From contig JABTUS010000003.1 in assembly GCA_015075305.1 (NCBI GenBank), forward strand, positions 186,001 to 250,000: a stretch of 64,000 bases of DNA, given 5' to 3'. A program made the position numbers and the translations under genes. Positions within the stretch are counted from its first letter, which is position 1; each line of letters begins with the position of its first letter. Source of the stretch: Opitutaceae bacterium. GTDB taxonomy: Bacteria; Verrucomicrobiota; Verrucomicrobiia; Opitutales; Opitutaceae. This document shows positions 51,446-59,921 of this stretch, piece by piece. The notes under the pieces are model-generated. The model did not search any database, was not told the DNA's origin, and was given only the letters and a program-made list of their open reading frames with translations.

Positions 51446-52290
51446 GATCCGAAGCGGGCGATGAGGTGGGGAAAGGCAATGCGGGCGGCCAGCCAGGCCA
51501 GTATTCCGACCGTGATTCCTCCGAGGCTTATCGCCACGAATCCCCCTCCATGCAGCACGGGTGTGCCAATCCAGCCGGCGCGCGCGGTTTCGATGAGGAT
51601 CGCCGCCGGATTCCATTGATTTATCGCCGACATGAGGCCGGATGACGTCGGCCCATGAGCGACAGGTGTGAGCAGCAGCCAGAAGCCGCCCGCCAAGGCG
51701 GCGGCGGGCGCGACGTCCTGGTACAAGAGACTGAGTGGAAGCAGTACGATGCCGATGCAGGTGCCGGCCCCAAGGATCCCCACGAGCAGACCGGGCAGAA
51801 GCCACCAATTGTGGGCGGAGGCACCAGGATAGAGAAGCCATCCGGCAACCAGCAGAGGAAGTCGGATCAGAAACTGCAGTCCAACATCGAGCAGCCCGGC
51901 TGCGACGAGCGATTCACGAGGAAACTTCAGCTTGCCAAGCATGCTGCGCGCCTCGGAGAAGGTGCGCATGGGTGTTTGCACGGCTTCAATGAACACCTGC
52001 CAGAAGACGAGGCCAACCATCACGTGAGCGACATACCCCGTTTGACCATCTGATCGGGAGGAATCCTGGAGCCGCAGGATGGCGAACAGGCCGGTCCAGG
52101 CGAGCGGTGGGATGAAGGCCCAGATGTAGCCGGTGATGGACTGTCGGTAGCGACTCTTCAGATTGCGCAGGAAGAGCTGCCAGGCCAGTTCGCGGCAGCT
52201 TCCCAGATCACGCACAAACTCGGCAAGAAAACGCCCCGGATCGCGCCAGACGCTCTCACTGCCGTACTGTTGTTCGGGCGCAATCTTCAT
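51442..52290 (-). CDS. wzm: O-polysaccharide ABC exporter permease Wzm
   Basis: 282 residues, ABC-2 type permease with about six membrane helices. The N-terminal block LAWQLFLRNLKSRYRQSITG then YIWAFIPPLAWTGLFAIL is diagnostic of polysaccharide exporters. SEARSMLGKLKFPRESLVAA is the conserved cytoplasmic coupling region. First gene of the minus-strand glycan operon. The 178 bp to the divergent GT2 gene is the likely promoter region, but no clear promoter was recognised. Confidence 0.93.
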   Translation of the reverse strand: MKIAPEQQYGSESVWRDPGRFLAEFVRDLGSCRELAWQLFLRNLKSRYRQSITGYIWAFIPPLAWTGLFAILRLQDSSRSDGQTGYVAHVMVGLVFWQVFIEAVQTPMRTFSEARSMLGKLKFPRESLVAAGLLDVGLQFLIRLPLLVAGWLLYPGASAHNWWLLPGLLVGILGAGTCIGIVLLPLSLLYQDVAPAAALAGGFWLLLTPVAHGPTSSGLMSAINQWNPAAILIETARAGWIGTPVLHGGGFVAISLGGITVGILAWLAARIAFPHLIARFGS

Positions 52291-52468
52291 GACTTGGTTT
52301 TAGGCATTGAGCGATGGGATACCCAAGGATAGTCAGGCTTTAAACCCGAATGCCGCACAAGCCAGCCCAAATGTGTCATAGGTCTTTGTTGAGTCGAGAT
52401 TACGGGCCTTTTACGTTGATGTCTAATCGGGTTTGGACGCCGACACTTGAGGCTGGAGCTGAATTGGG

Positions 52469-53461
52469 GTGAGCGACACGAGCCAACCTCCGGGGGCGGT
52501 CCAGAAAAAGCCACGCATCGGCGTCGTCGTTGTGACCCACCGGCCGGCCGGCGGGCTGGAAGGACGTCTCAGCCGTATGAGCGCCCAAGGGGATGCAATG
52601 GTCGTGGTGGACAATGCTTCGGGGCCGGAGGCTCGCGTCAGTTTGGAAGAGACCTGTACCCGCCACGGATGGGAATTGATTGCGAATCCGGAAAACCGGG
52701 GCATTGGCGTGGCGTTGAACCAGGGAGTGGCGCGTTTGGCGGAGAAGGAATTTGAGTGGGTCATCCTCTTCGACCAGGACAGCAAGCCCGAGCCCGGCAT
52801 GAGCGGGCGCATGGCGGCCTCGCTGCAAAGTCATCCGAAGTCTGACCGGGTTGGGGTAGTGGGTGCCGCATTTCAGGAACGAGCAACCGCGAGGCAGCAT
52901 CGTTTTTTGCGGCCCCACCCACTATTCCCATGCCTCTTTCAGAAGATCGAACCGATGGGTAAGGATTTGTTGGGGGTTACCAGTGTGATCACATCGGGTT
53001 CGCTGGTGAGGGTTGCCGCGATGGAAAATGCGGGCCGATTCGACGAAGCTTTCTTCATCGACTACGTTGATACCGATTTCTGTCTGCGCTGTCGCCGGCA
53101 GGGCTGGCTCACCATGGTGAGCGCGGCCGCGCATTTCACCCATGAGCTCGGGCGGCGTGAACGGCGGTGGTGGGGCGGCATGGAAATGGAACCCACCCAT
53201 CATTCCCCGGTGAGACACTATTACATGGCGCGCAACCGCATCGCGATGTGGCGCCGTCACGCCGCGGCAGTTCCGCATTGGGCGCTCTATGATTTCTGTT
53301 TCGCGCTCTACAACTATTTCCGCGTCGCGGTTTTTGAGACAGGGCGATGGAGAAAGTTTCGGGCGGTGTGCCTTGGGACGTGGGATGGTTTGCGTGGCAG
53401 GAGCGGTCCTTGCCCGGAATCGAGGCAGAGGGCGTTGCTGGAGGGGCACGCTCCGTCGTGA
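52469..53461 (+). CDS. GT2-family (rhamnosyltransferase-like) glycosyltransferase
   Basis: 330 residues from GTG 52469. GT-A motifs: RIGVVVVTHRPAGGLEGRLS, AMVVVDNASGPEARV, GIGVALNQGVARL, metal-binding WVILFDQDSKPEPGM and DEAFFIDYVDTDFCLRC. These match the rhamnosyltransferase-type GT2 branch. The final six residues (EGHAPS) and the stop codon are read from a copy of the dispersed repeat that begins at 53439, so the native C-terminus may have been replaced. Divergent from wzm and probably part of the same glycan locus. Confidence 0.87.
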   Translation: MSDTSQPPGAVQKKPRIGVVVVTHRPAGGLEGRLSRMSAQGDAMVVVDNASGPEARVSLEETCTRHGWELIANPENRGIGVALNQGVARLAEKEFEWVILFDQDSKPEPGMSGRMAASLQSHPKSDRVGVVGAAFQERATARQHRFLRPHPLFPCLFQKIEPMGKDLLGVTSVITSGSLVRVAAMENAGRFDEAFFIDYVDTDFCLRCRRQGWLTMVSAAAHFTHELGRRERRWWGGMEMEPTHHSPVRHYYMARNRIAMWRRHAAAVPHWALYDFCFALYNYFRVAVFETGRWRKFRAVCLGTWDGLRGRSGPCPESRQRALLEGHAPS

Positions 53462-53495
53462 CCTAGGGACGTTTGTCGCGAAACATCGCCGGAGC
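53439..53495. repeat. Composite-repeat fragment overlapping a GT2 gene end
   Basis: TGGAGGGGCACGCTCCGTCG is followed by the GGGACG and CGAAACATCGCCGGA modules of the large repeats. A matching inverse-oriented arm (TCACGACGGAGCGTGCCCCG) is at 53691-53710, so the two may bracket a stem-loop or be two halves of a degraded copy. Confidence 0.8.
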
Positions 53496-54053
53496 GTCTC
53501 GCGCGGAACGTCGATGACTGAACTCGGAGAGATCAGTGGTCGGGCACGCTGATCCCGTACATTTCGATCTGGTCCATACCCCCACCTCTCCGCGTCCTCC
53601 GCGACTCCGCGTGAAACCCTCCGGTATGCGAATTCTGGTACCTGCCAGCTGGGAATCATCTGGCACCTTCGCACAATGCTCGTGCCCAAGTCACGACGGA
53701 GCGTGCCCCGCCATTTGATGAAGAATTGAGCAACCCAAACTGACCTCCGACATTCCGCGTTTCATCCCCCCCCACAGCATTTCCATGCCTTCATGCTTCG
53801 CATGAACCCTGCTGTCCCCGCCCGACCTTCGCGTGCTTCGCGCCTTCGCGTGAAACCATGCCGATGTCGCCGTCCATCGGGCGGGCTTGCCATTGTGGCG
53901 ATAGTCGGAGCATTGTGGATCATGAGATCGTCCAAGCCAATCGTCTCGAGTTCGGAGGGGGCGGGGCGGAGAATTGTGTCCAGGGCATTGCTTGTGCGGG
54001 CTGTGTGGGAATGCTTTTTCAGCCCCAGCGGAGAAGCATCTTGAGGTAGTTCA
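53496..54053. other. Repeat-derived intergenic sequence
   Basis: No gene is supported. The region includes C/T-rich inverse versions of the GCGGAGACGCGGAG module (for example ctccgcgtcctccgcgactc at 53588-53607 and cttcgcgtgcttcgcgcctt at 53828-53847), the arm at 53691-53713, and short unconserved frames. It looks like decayed, inverted copies of the composite repeat. Confidence 0.65.
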
Positions 54054-54584
54054 ATGCCTTTACTTGCGACGAGATTGGGAGAAACCCGCCATGTGTCCTC
54101 GCTCATGCGCAAGGCACGTTCGCTTGGACTGGCTGGACCGTCAGAGCTTCTGACTCTGGCCGTTCAGCGTGGTTGCGATCACTACTCCGGATCGGCTGGG
54201 GATCAGCCGGTAAATGATCCCGGAATTGAGCGATTGAGCACTGAGGAACTTGCCGTGCTGCTTATGCTGGGTGAGCACCCTTTCGACGCGACCGCGCTGC
54301 GATGCGCTGCGCAGCTCATGAGTGGTCCTCAAGTTGATCCCAGGCGACTGGCTGCATTGGCTCGCAGGGAACGATGCGGGCGTGTCCTTGCTCATATCGC
54401 AAGGGCAGGGTGCGAACACTATGAAGCCGGCAGGGATTTTTGGGTTCAGCTGCTTTCCCTGATACCATCGCATCGTCCGGTTGATGAAGGCATACTTCCC
54501 CATTGGACACGGTTTGTTGCGCTCACGGGCGCACGGCGGTACGCGAGGGAAATCAAGAGTGTCTGGCTGCGGCCGCGCCCGTGA
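54054..54584 (+). CDS. Hypothetical protein
   Basis: 176 residues, not recognised. It appears helical and hydrophilic, with STEELAVLLMLGEHPFDATA and CAAQLMSGPQVDPRRLAALA in the middle and HWTRFVALTGARRYAREIKS near the end. No membrane segments or signal. Coding is supported by consistent composition and an uninterrupted frame, but it lies between repeat-derived DNA and the DUF6883 gene, and no function can be given. Confidence 0.55.
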   Translation: MPLLATRLGETRHVSSLMRKARSLGLAGPSELLTLAVQRGCDHYSGSAGDQPVNDPGIERLSTEELAVLLMLGEHPFDATALRCAAQLMSGPQVDPRRLAALARRERCGRVLAHIARAGCEHYEAGRDFWVQLLSLIPSHRPVDEGILPHWTRFVALTGARRYAREIKSVWLRPRP

Positions 54585-54705
54585 ATTGACTGACTTTGAC
54601 TGTGGCTCCTGATTGCGGGTATCAACCCAGGAAAGTAGTCGTAGCTCGCGCAGCATCTACACGGCACCGTATACACCGATTTCCAAGAACTTCATTGGAC
54701 TTGAA

Positions 54706-55041
54706 ATGAGACTACCTGCCAATGCCGCAATTGCGCGCGAGAAGGTGACGAACTATCTGTTGGTTCGACGGGATCGAAATGACAAATCGACATTTCTCAA
54801 ACTTGGCGGCTTTGGGAACCACAATCCGGATGTGCTGATCGCCGCAATTAGTGGCCTTTTACGGCAAAACGATGCGACGCAGATCGATGAAAACAAGTTT
54901 GGTCGGTACTATGAAGTCATAGGTGTGTTGCGTGGGCAGCTTGGAGTCGGATTGCGTGTGCGTTCCATCTGGATGACTGAACACTTGTCAGGCGTAACAA
55001 AGTTCATCACTTTGATTCCCATCGAGGTCGTGCACCCATGA
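54706..55041 (+). CDS. DUF6883-family protein
   Basis: 111 residues from ATG 54706. The start MRLPANAAIAREKVTNYLLV then RRDRNDKSTFLKLGGF matches the DUF6883 pattern (a Leu-Pro-x-Ala beginning, K-x-x-YLL, then K-x-x-F-x-x-x-GF). Proteins of this family occur beside DUF4926 proteins, and some are toxin modules in polymorphic systems. Its stop overlaps the next start by 4 bases (ATGA), so the two are made together. Activity unknown. Confidence 0.65.
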   Translation: MRLPANAAIAREKVTNYLLVRRDRNDKSTFLKLGGFGNHNPDVLIAAISGLLRQNDATQIDENKFGRYYEVIGVLRGQLGVGLRVRSIWMTEHLSGVTKFITLIPIEVVHP

Positions 55042-55277
55042 CGTTTCCACTCTACACGGATGTTGCGCTCGCCTGTGACCTGCCGGAATACCGGCTTCGC
55101 CGCGGTGACTTGGTGCGCTTGGTTGAACATCATGTGGCACCGGATGGAACTGAGGGCTATTCGGCTGAGGTGATGGGGGCAAAAGGTCAGACCGTTGCAG
55201 TCATCGCGGTACCGTCCACAGCCATCGAGGCACTCCGGGACAATGAGATCCTGAGTGTTCGCACGATCTCTGTCTGA
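55038..55277 (+). CDS. DUF4926-family protein
   Basis: 79 residues, a small beta-barrel-like protein: DVALACDLPEYRLRRGDLVR then LVEHHV and YSAEVMGAKGQTVAVIAVP. This matches DUF4926, whose members are often the second gene of two-gene modules with DUF6883 and are proposed antitoxin or immunity proteins. The coupled start supports a pair. Not shown experimentally as far as I know. Confidence 0.7.
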   Translation: MTFPLYTDVALACDLPEYRLRRGDLVRLVEHHVAPDGTEGYSAEVMGAKGQTVAVIAVPSTAIEALRDNEILSVRTISV

Positions 55278-55391
55278 AGTTTGTTCGATCATGGGGGGTT
55301 CTGGCCTGAATTGACCTTCTCAACTGAGGCTCGCATTGAATGATTCAAATGCGCCGGGAAGTTGTTCGAGTGGCGCGAAATTTTGAAGTCC

Positions 55392-56306
55392 ATGGCTGAA
55401 TCCGCCCACAGGGAGTCGGAGGTTCCTGTCCTGTCGGTCATCATCGTCGCCTACAAATCGCGCGATGAGATCGGGCCCTGCCTTGATTCGATTCCCGCGC
55501 GGCTCCTGGGGGGAATTGTCGAGATCATCGTCGTCGACAACTCGGCGGGCGACGGCACCGGCGAGTTGGTGAAAAGCCGCTTTCCCGCGGTGACCTACCT
55601 GGATCCGGGAGGCAATCTTGGGTTCGGGCGGGCGAACAACCTGGGTTTCGCCCGCAGCCGGGGAGAGCATGTCCTGTATCTCAATCCCGACACCGTCTGC
55701 AACGCGGCGGCGCTGGAGCATTGCCTGCGCCGGCTGAAGGCGGAGCCGGACATCGGACTCATCTCGCCGCGGCTCGAACTGGCCGACGGTTCGATGGACC
55801 TGGCGTGCCGCCGGTCGATTCCGACGGTGTGGGACGGCTTCTGCCGGGCGTCGGGGCTGGCGGCGGCGTTTCCGGGGGTGAAGTTGTTTTCTGGATACAA
55901 CCTCACCCATCTTCCCAGGGAGGGTGCCTACGACGTGGACGCCATCAATGGCGCCTTCATGATGGGGCGTCGCGCCGTGCTCGAGGGAACCGGCGGATTC
56001 GACGAGGCGTTCTTCATGTATGGCGACGATCTTGATCTGTGCATCGGCGTGCGTGCTGCGGGAAAGCGGATCGTGTATGACGGGAGTCAGTCCATCGTGC
56101 ATCTCAAGGGGCTGAGCGTCGGAAAGGATTTCGACCGCATGTCGACGGCGATCTTTGACGCCAATCGCGACGTCTACCTCAAGCATTTCAATCCGAAGGG
56201 CTCGCGCTGGATCGAATGGAAATACCGATTCGCTTTCGGCACCTGGAAACGCGTCTCCCGCCTGAGAGCGCGCCTGCGTGGTTCAACCCGCGTTCGCCCG
56301 GGGTGA
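55392..56306 (+). CDS. GT2-family glycosyltransferase
   Basis: 304 residues from ATG 55392 (an upstream TTG is less likely). GT-A motifs: LSVIIVAYKSRDEIGPCLDS, EIIVVDNSAGDGTGELV, GNLGFGRANNLGFARS, YLNPDT as the metal site and GFDEAFFMYGDDLDLCIGVR. It belongs to the same rhamnosyl/N-glycan GT2 branch as 52469-53461. It is separated from the main glycan operon by repeat DNA and the orphan genes. Confidence 0.9.
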   Translation: MAESAHRESEVPVLSVIIVAYKSRDEIGPCLDSIPARLLGGIVEIIVVDNSAGDGTGELVKSRFPAVTYLDPGGNLGFGRANNLGFARSRGEHVLYLNPDTVCNAAALEHCLRRLKAEPDIGLISPRLELADGSMDLACRRSIPTVWDGFCRASGLAAAFPGVKLFSGYNLTHLPREGAYDVDAINGAFMMGRRAVLEGTGGFDEAFFMYGDDLDLCIGVRAAGKRIVYDGSQSIVHLKGLSVGKDFDRMSTAIFDANRDVYLKHFNPKGSRWIEWKYRFAFGTWKRVSRLRARLRGSTRVRPG

Positions 56307-56367
56307 TGGGGCGGAAGCAGGAGGTCGGAAGTGTCTCAGGTCGGATGTCAGATTGCTGACCGCTGAT

Positions 56368-56997
56368 TCGATCCGTCAAGCCGGTCACGACGGAGCGTGC
56401 CCCTCGTGCTTGCATCACCCCTTCCGACCTGGAGGGGCACGCTTCGTCGTGCCCTGGGGACGTGCGTCGCGAAACATCGCCGGAACATTTTCACGCGAAG
56501 CCGCGGAGCACGCGGAGAAAGGAGCCCGCAAACGGGCGGACCACGGCAGCCCATGGCAATGCGTGAGGCGATCGCGCCAACTGATTCTCGGTCGGTCGAG
56601 CGCGCCTAAGGCGCACACCATGGCGGCATGGGTGAATGAATGCGCATCAACGGATCCTGGATCGAGCGCGCTGAAGGCGCAGGTCATGGGAGCCCATGGC
56701 GACGCCATGGGTTTCGACGGGAGCAACAATTTTGAGCCCTGAAGGGGCGACCCACGGTGTGATTGTGACAGGCGTTGGGCCGCCCCTTCAGGGCTCGGGT
56801 TTGGTGTGTGGGATTGGAACCCCGGGCGATGCCCGGGGCTGGTGCTGGTGCGCCCCTTTGGGGCTGGGAAAAATTCGATCCGTCGAACCGGTCACGACAA
56901 AGCGTGCCCCTCCAAAACTATTTGCATCCACCTTCCGGCCTGGAGGGGCATGCTTTGTCATGCCCTGGGGACGCGGCTCGCAAAACCTCGCCGGTGG
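56368..56997. repeat. Composite palindromic intergenic repeat, copy 4 (right side)
   Basis: About 0.63 kb with the module order of copies 1 and 2, bounded at both ends by GGTCACGAC arms. It has the same hairpins: GAGCCCTGAAGGGGCG and its complement, CCCCGGGCGATGCCCGGGG, CCCATGGCGACGCCATGGG. It lies 30 kb from the flagellar copies, showing that the element is not tied to motility genes. No gene is seen in 56307-57032. Confidence 0.9.
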
Positions 56998-57032
56998 GAT
57001 TGCTCCATCCCATGGCCCGACCCAAAAGCTCC

Positions 57033-57266
57033 CTACCGCTGCCGATTCTGCCTCACGTAGAGCGCGATGACGGCGGCTGCGAGGAGGTCGCTGCCGGCGA
57101 TGAGTGCGCGCAGCGCGAGCGGAATCTTCAAGGGCAGCACGACGATCAGGATCGCGCCAAGAACCAATGCGAAAACCACGACGCGGAGCGCGCTCTTGCT
57201 GCATTGCGGAGCGGAACTGGCCGGTCGGCCATTGCTGGATGCGGGTGAATCAGAGGGAAGGGGCAT
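57033..57266 (-). CDS. Small membrane protein downstream of the kinase side
   Basis: 77 residues from ATG 57266. A Ser/Pro-rich N-terminus is followed by two hydrophobic segments (about 30-48 VVVFALVLGAILIVVLPLK and about 54-70 ALIAGSDLLAAAVIALYV) and a basic tail. It is not recognised; it resembles small hydrophobic PsiE/DUF-type membrane proteins only in layout. It is 75 bp downstream of the kinase gene and reads in the same direction. Confidence 0.5.
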   Translation of the reverse strand: MPLPSDSPASSNGRPASSAPQCSKSALRVVVFALVLGAILIVVLPLKIPLALRALIAGSDLLAAAVIALYVRQNRQR

Positions 57267-57341
57267 GGCGGCAAGGGAGAAGGATTGTTGTGATCTTATC
57301 AAACGGGATGAGTTGCATGACAACCGGGCCTTCTCGCTGGT

Positions 57342-59069
57342 TCAAGTCGCCGCCAGCGGCAGCGTGATCCGCATGCCCGTCCCCGACGGACTGGTGCGCA
57401 CGAGCGAGATGTCGCCGTGATGCGACACAAGAATGCGTTTGGCGATCGCCAGCCCGAGGCCCGTGCCGTCGGGACGCCCGGAGAGGAAACTGTCGAAGAT
57501 GCGGGGGCGAATCTCCTCGGGTATTCCGGAACCGGTGTCCTCGACATCGAGGTGCACGACGGCTGGGCCGTCGCCCCGCTCCTCGATGTGCGCCCGCAGC
57601 CGGATTGTGCCGCCCTCCGGCATCGCCTGCGTCGCGTTGATCAGCAGATTCAGCAGGACCTGCTGGAGCTGCCCCTTGTGCACCTCCACGACCATCGGCT
57701 CGGCGGGCAGGTCCAGTCGAAGCTGGATCTTTCCCTGGGCCAGCTTGAGGCGGATGAGCACCAGGGTGTCGTCCAGGATGTCGCGCATGCTCCATTTCGC
57801 GTGGAGGCTCGCCGGCGCCTTGGCGAACTGCAGCACGCGCGTGACGATCGCCTCCAACTGGTCCAGCTTCTCCCCGATCACGCGCACGTCCGTCTGGCGG
57901 GGATCGGCGTCGGGAAACTCGAGGTTGAGGTTGCCGAAGAGGAGCTTGATCACCGTGAGCGGATTGCGGATCTCGTGCGCTATCTCCGCGGCGAGCAGTC
58001 CGAGCGTCGTCAACTGCTCGTTCTTCCGCAGGGTCTCCTCGCTACGAAAAACCCGCGCATAGAGCCGCGCGTTCTGAAGGGCGACCGCGGCGAGCGAGGC
58101 CAGCGCCGCGCAGAGGCGCTTCTCCTCGTTGTTGAATCGGTGTATCTGTTCTGTGAATACAGCGAGCACCCCCAGCACGCCGCCTTCATAGAGCAGGGGC
58201 GTCGCCAGCATGGAGCGCAGCCGGTCGTCCGACGGAAGATCGATGACGTCGATGTATTCGGGCGACTGCACATTCGCCAGTTCGAGCTGCTTGCGCGTGT
58301 GGCACACGGAGCCGACCGCACTGGAGTCAACCGGCAGGTCCTGGTCGAGCGTGGGCGTGGGACTGTCGGCCGCCCCGGGGATCGTCAGGGCGGCCAGCCG
58401 GAGAACGGCGCGCGGCTCGTCGAAAAGATAGAGCCCGCAGGCGCGCGAGCGCGTGATCTGCCGGGCGTCTCGGGCGATGCTCTCGCAGAGTTCGCGCTCG
58501 TCGACCTGGCTGACGAGCGCCTGGCCGATTCCGATGAGCGACTCCAGTTGACGCGCCTTGTCGCGCAACTGCTCCAGCTGCCACAACCGCCGCATCACGG
58601 CGGTGACTTCCTCGGTAAACCGCACCAGCAGCGCCAGATCATCCTCGTCGAAGGCGCCCGCGGTGTCGCTGTCGAGATTGATGACGCCGAGCACCTGTCC
58701 GTTCTCGTCCATGGGCGCGGCCATTTCCGCGAGGACCGACGGCCTGATGCGCACGTAGCGCGTGTCCCTGGTGACGTCAGCCACGAGTTGCGCGCGTCCG
58801 TGGAAGGCGACCCAGCCCGTGATGCCCTGTCCCAGGCGGAGGACAACATCATGGTAGTCGGCGGGCAGTCCGCGCTGCGCCTCGATCTCGAGTCGGCCGG
58901 TGTCCGGATTGAGCAGAGCGATGGAGCCCGACGAGGCTTGGAAGTGCCCGATGATCACATCAAGGATCTGTCCGAGCGCGACCGCAGGATCCGCCTCCCT
59001 CGCGCAAAGCGTGGCGATGCGATGGAGCGAGCCATCGATGGAGGGGCGGGAAGGCGCGGGGTCAGGCAT
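57342..59069 (-). CDS. GAF-GAF sensor histidine kinase (NtrB-like)
   Basis: 575 residues from ATG 59069. Two GAF domains (about 12-160 and 178-330) are followed by a HisKA domain with an intact H box AAEIAHEIRNPLTVIKLLFG and a HATPase_c domain: N box LLNLLINATQAMPEGG, G1 DTGSGIPEE, G2 GTGLGLAI. It appears cytoplasmic, having no membrane segment. The domain arrangement is common among kinases that activate NtrC-type sigma-54 regulators, which would suit the sigma-54 promoters here, but no cognate regulator is adjacent. Confidence 0.92.
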   Translation of the reverse strand: MPDPAPSRPSIDGSLHRIATLCAREADPAVALGQILDVIIGHFQASSGSIALLNPDTGRLEIEAQRGLPADYHDVVLRLGQGITGWVAFHGRAQLVADVTRDTRYVRIRPSVLAEMAAPMDENGQVLGVINLDSDTAGAFDEDDLALLVRFTEEVTAVMRRLWQLEQLRDKARQLESLIGIGQALVSQVDERELCESIARDARQITRSRACGLYLFDEPRAVLRLAALTIPGAADSPTPTLDQDLPVDSSAVGSVCHTRKQLELANVQSPEYIDVIDLPSDDRLRSMLATPLLYEGGVLGVLAVFTEQIHRFNNEEKRLCAALASLAAVALQNARLYARVFRSEETLRKNEQLTTLGLLAAEIAHEIRNPLTVIKLLFGNLNLEFPDADPRQTDVRVIGEKLDQLEAIVTRVLQFAKAPASLHAKWSMRDILDDTLVLIRLKLAQGKIQLRLDLPAEPMVVEVHKGQLQQVLLNLLINATQAMPEGGTIRLRAHIEERGDGPAVVHLDVEDTGSGIPEEIRPRIFDSFLSGRPDGTGLGLAIAKRILVSHHGDISLVRTSPSGTGMRITLPLAAT

Positions 59070-59141
59070 CAATGGTAGGGATGACGCCAGCGGAGGGATG
59101 AATTGGCGAGGGCCAGGGCCGCGACCGCTGCCAGTAGATCC

Positions 59142-59208
59142 TGGAGGGGCGCGCCTCGTCGTGACCGGGGACCTGCGTGGAAGAACGGCGCCGGGAGAAT
59201 TTCACGAG
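59142..59208. repeat. Composite-repeat fragment
   Basis: TGGAGGGGCGCGCCTCGTCG and the following GTGACC, GGGGAC and TTTCACGAG modules match the GGAGGGGC arm and its downstream segment in the large repeats, with several substitutions. It lies in the 281-bp gap between the kinase start and the haem-binding protein stop; nothing else is seen in that gap. Confidence 0.75.
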
Positions 59209-59350
59209 AAAACGTGGAGGATGCCTGGGGGAGTTTGACATCAGGAGCGGCTGACCATCATCGCTCAGACCGCCAGGGAAGTCCATCCTTGCCGATGGAT
59301 TGACATGGCGGGAGACGGCCAACGAATCTGAAGGCAGGAGGTGGACCCTA

Positions 59351-59821
59351 CTACAGTTGCTCGGAAAGTTTGTCGCGCAGATCCTCCGCCCAGGCGACAA
59401 TCGCTGCGATATCGGCGTCGGTGAAGGCGGCGTCGCGGTGCGTCCAGGTGTATGACCTGAGCGGCATTTTGCGCTCATTCAACTCGTCAATGATGGAGTC
59501 GAGTTTGTCCGCCTGCCGTTTCAGGGAGTAGCTGCCGAAGTTCGAGAGATTGAGTTCGTGCTTTCCGTCGCGCACATGCCAGTCGAGCCACCAGGCGACG
59601 GGCTGGATTTCCGCGTACCACGGGTAGCGCGTGTTGTTGGAATGGCAGTCATAACAAGCAACCTCGAGACGCCTGCGAATCGCCTCGGGCATGGGATGCG
59701 CCGCGCGCAGGTCCTCGGGCGGCATGGGGCCGGGGCTCAGGTTCTTCGTGGGGCGCACAAATTGAATGGCCACGAGTCCAAGACAGAGGGCGATCGCAGC
59801 CCGGCGGAAATATCGACGCAT
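59351..59821 (-). CDS. Haem-binding domain protein (cytochrome-like)
   Basis: 156 residues. An N-terminal signal/anchor (RAAIALCLGLVAIQFV, about 7-22) precedes the haem-binding motif CYDCHSNNTRYPWY (about 56-69; C-x-x-C-H). The downstream PVAWWLDWHVRDGKHELNLS and the C-terminal FTDADIAAIVAWAEDLRDKL are typical of the Haem_bd family. Probably a periplasmic mono-haem protein. Reads away from the kinase region. Confidence 0.88.
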   Translation of the reverse strand: MRRYFRRAAIALCLGLVAIQFVRPTKNLSPGPMPPEDLRAAHPMPEAIRRRLEVACYDCHSNNTRYPWYAEIQPVAWWLDWHVRDGKHELNLSNFGSYSLKRQADKLDSIIDELNERKMPLRSYTWTHRDAAFTDADIAAIVAWAEDLRDKLSEQL

Positions 59822-59921
59822 GACCGGGATCGCTAGCCGATGTCGGTGGATTCGTCCATTCCGGGTTTCTGCGATTGGAAAACGCGGTCTGATTCCGAAT
59901 TCCGTCTCGAGGCGCCGTGAG

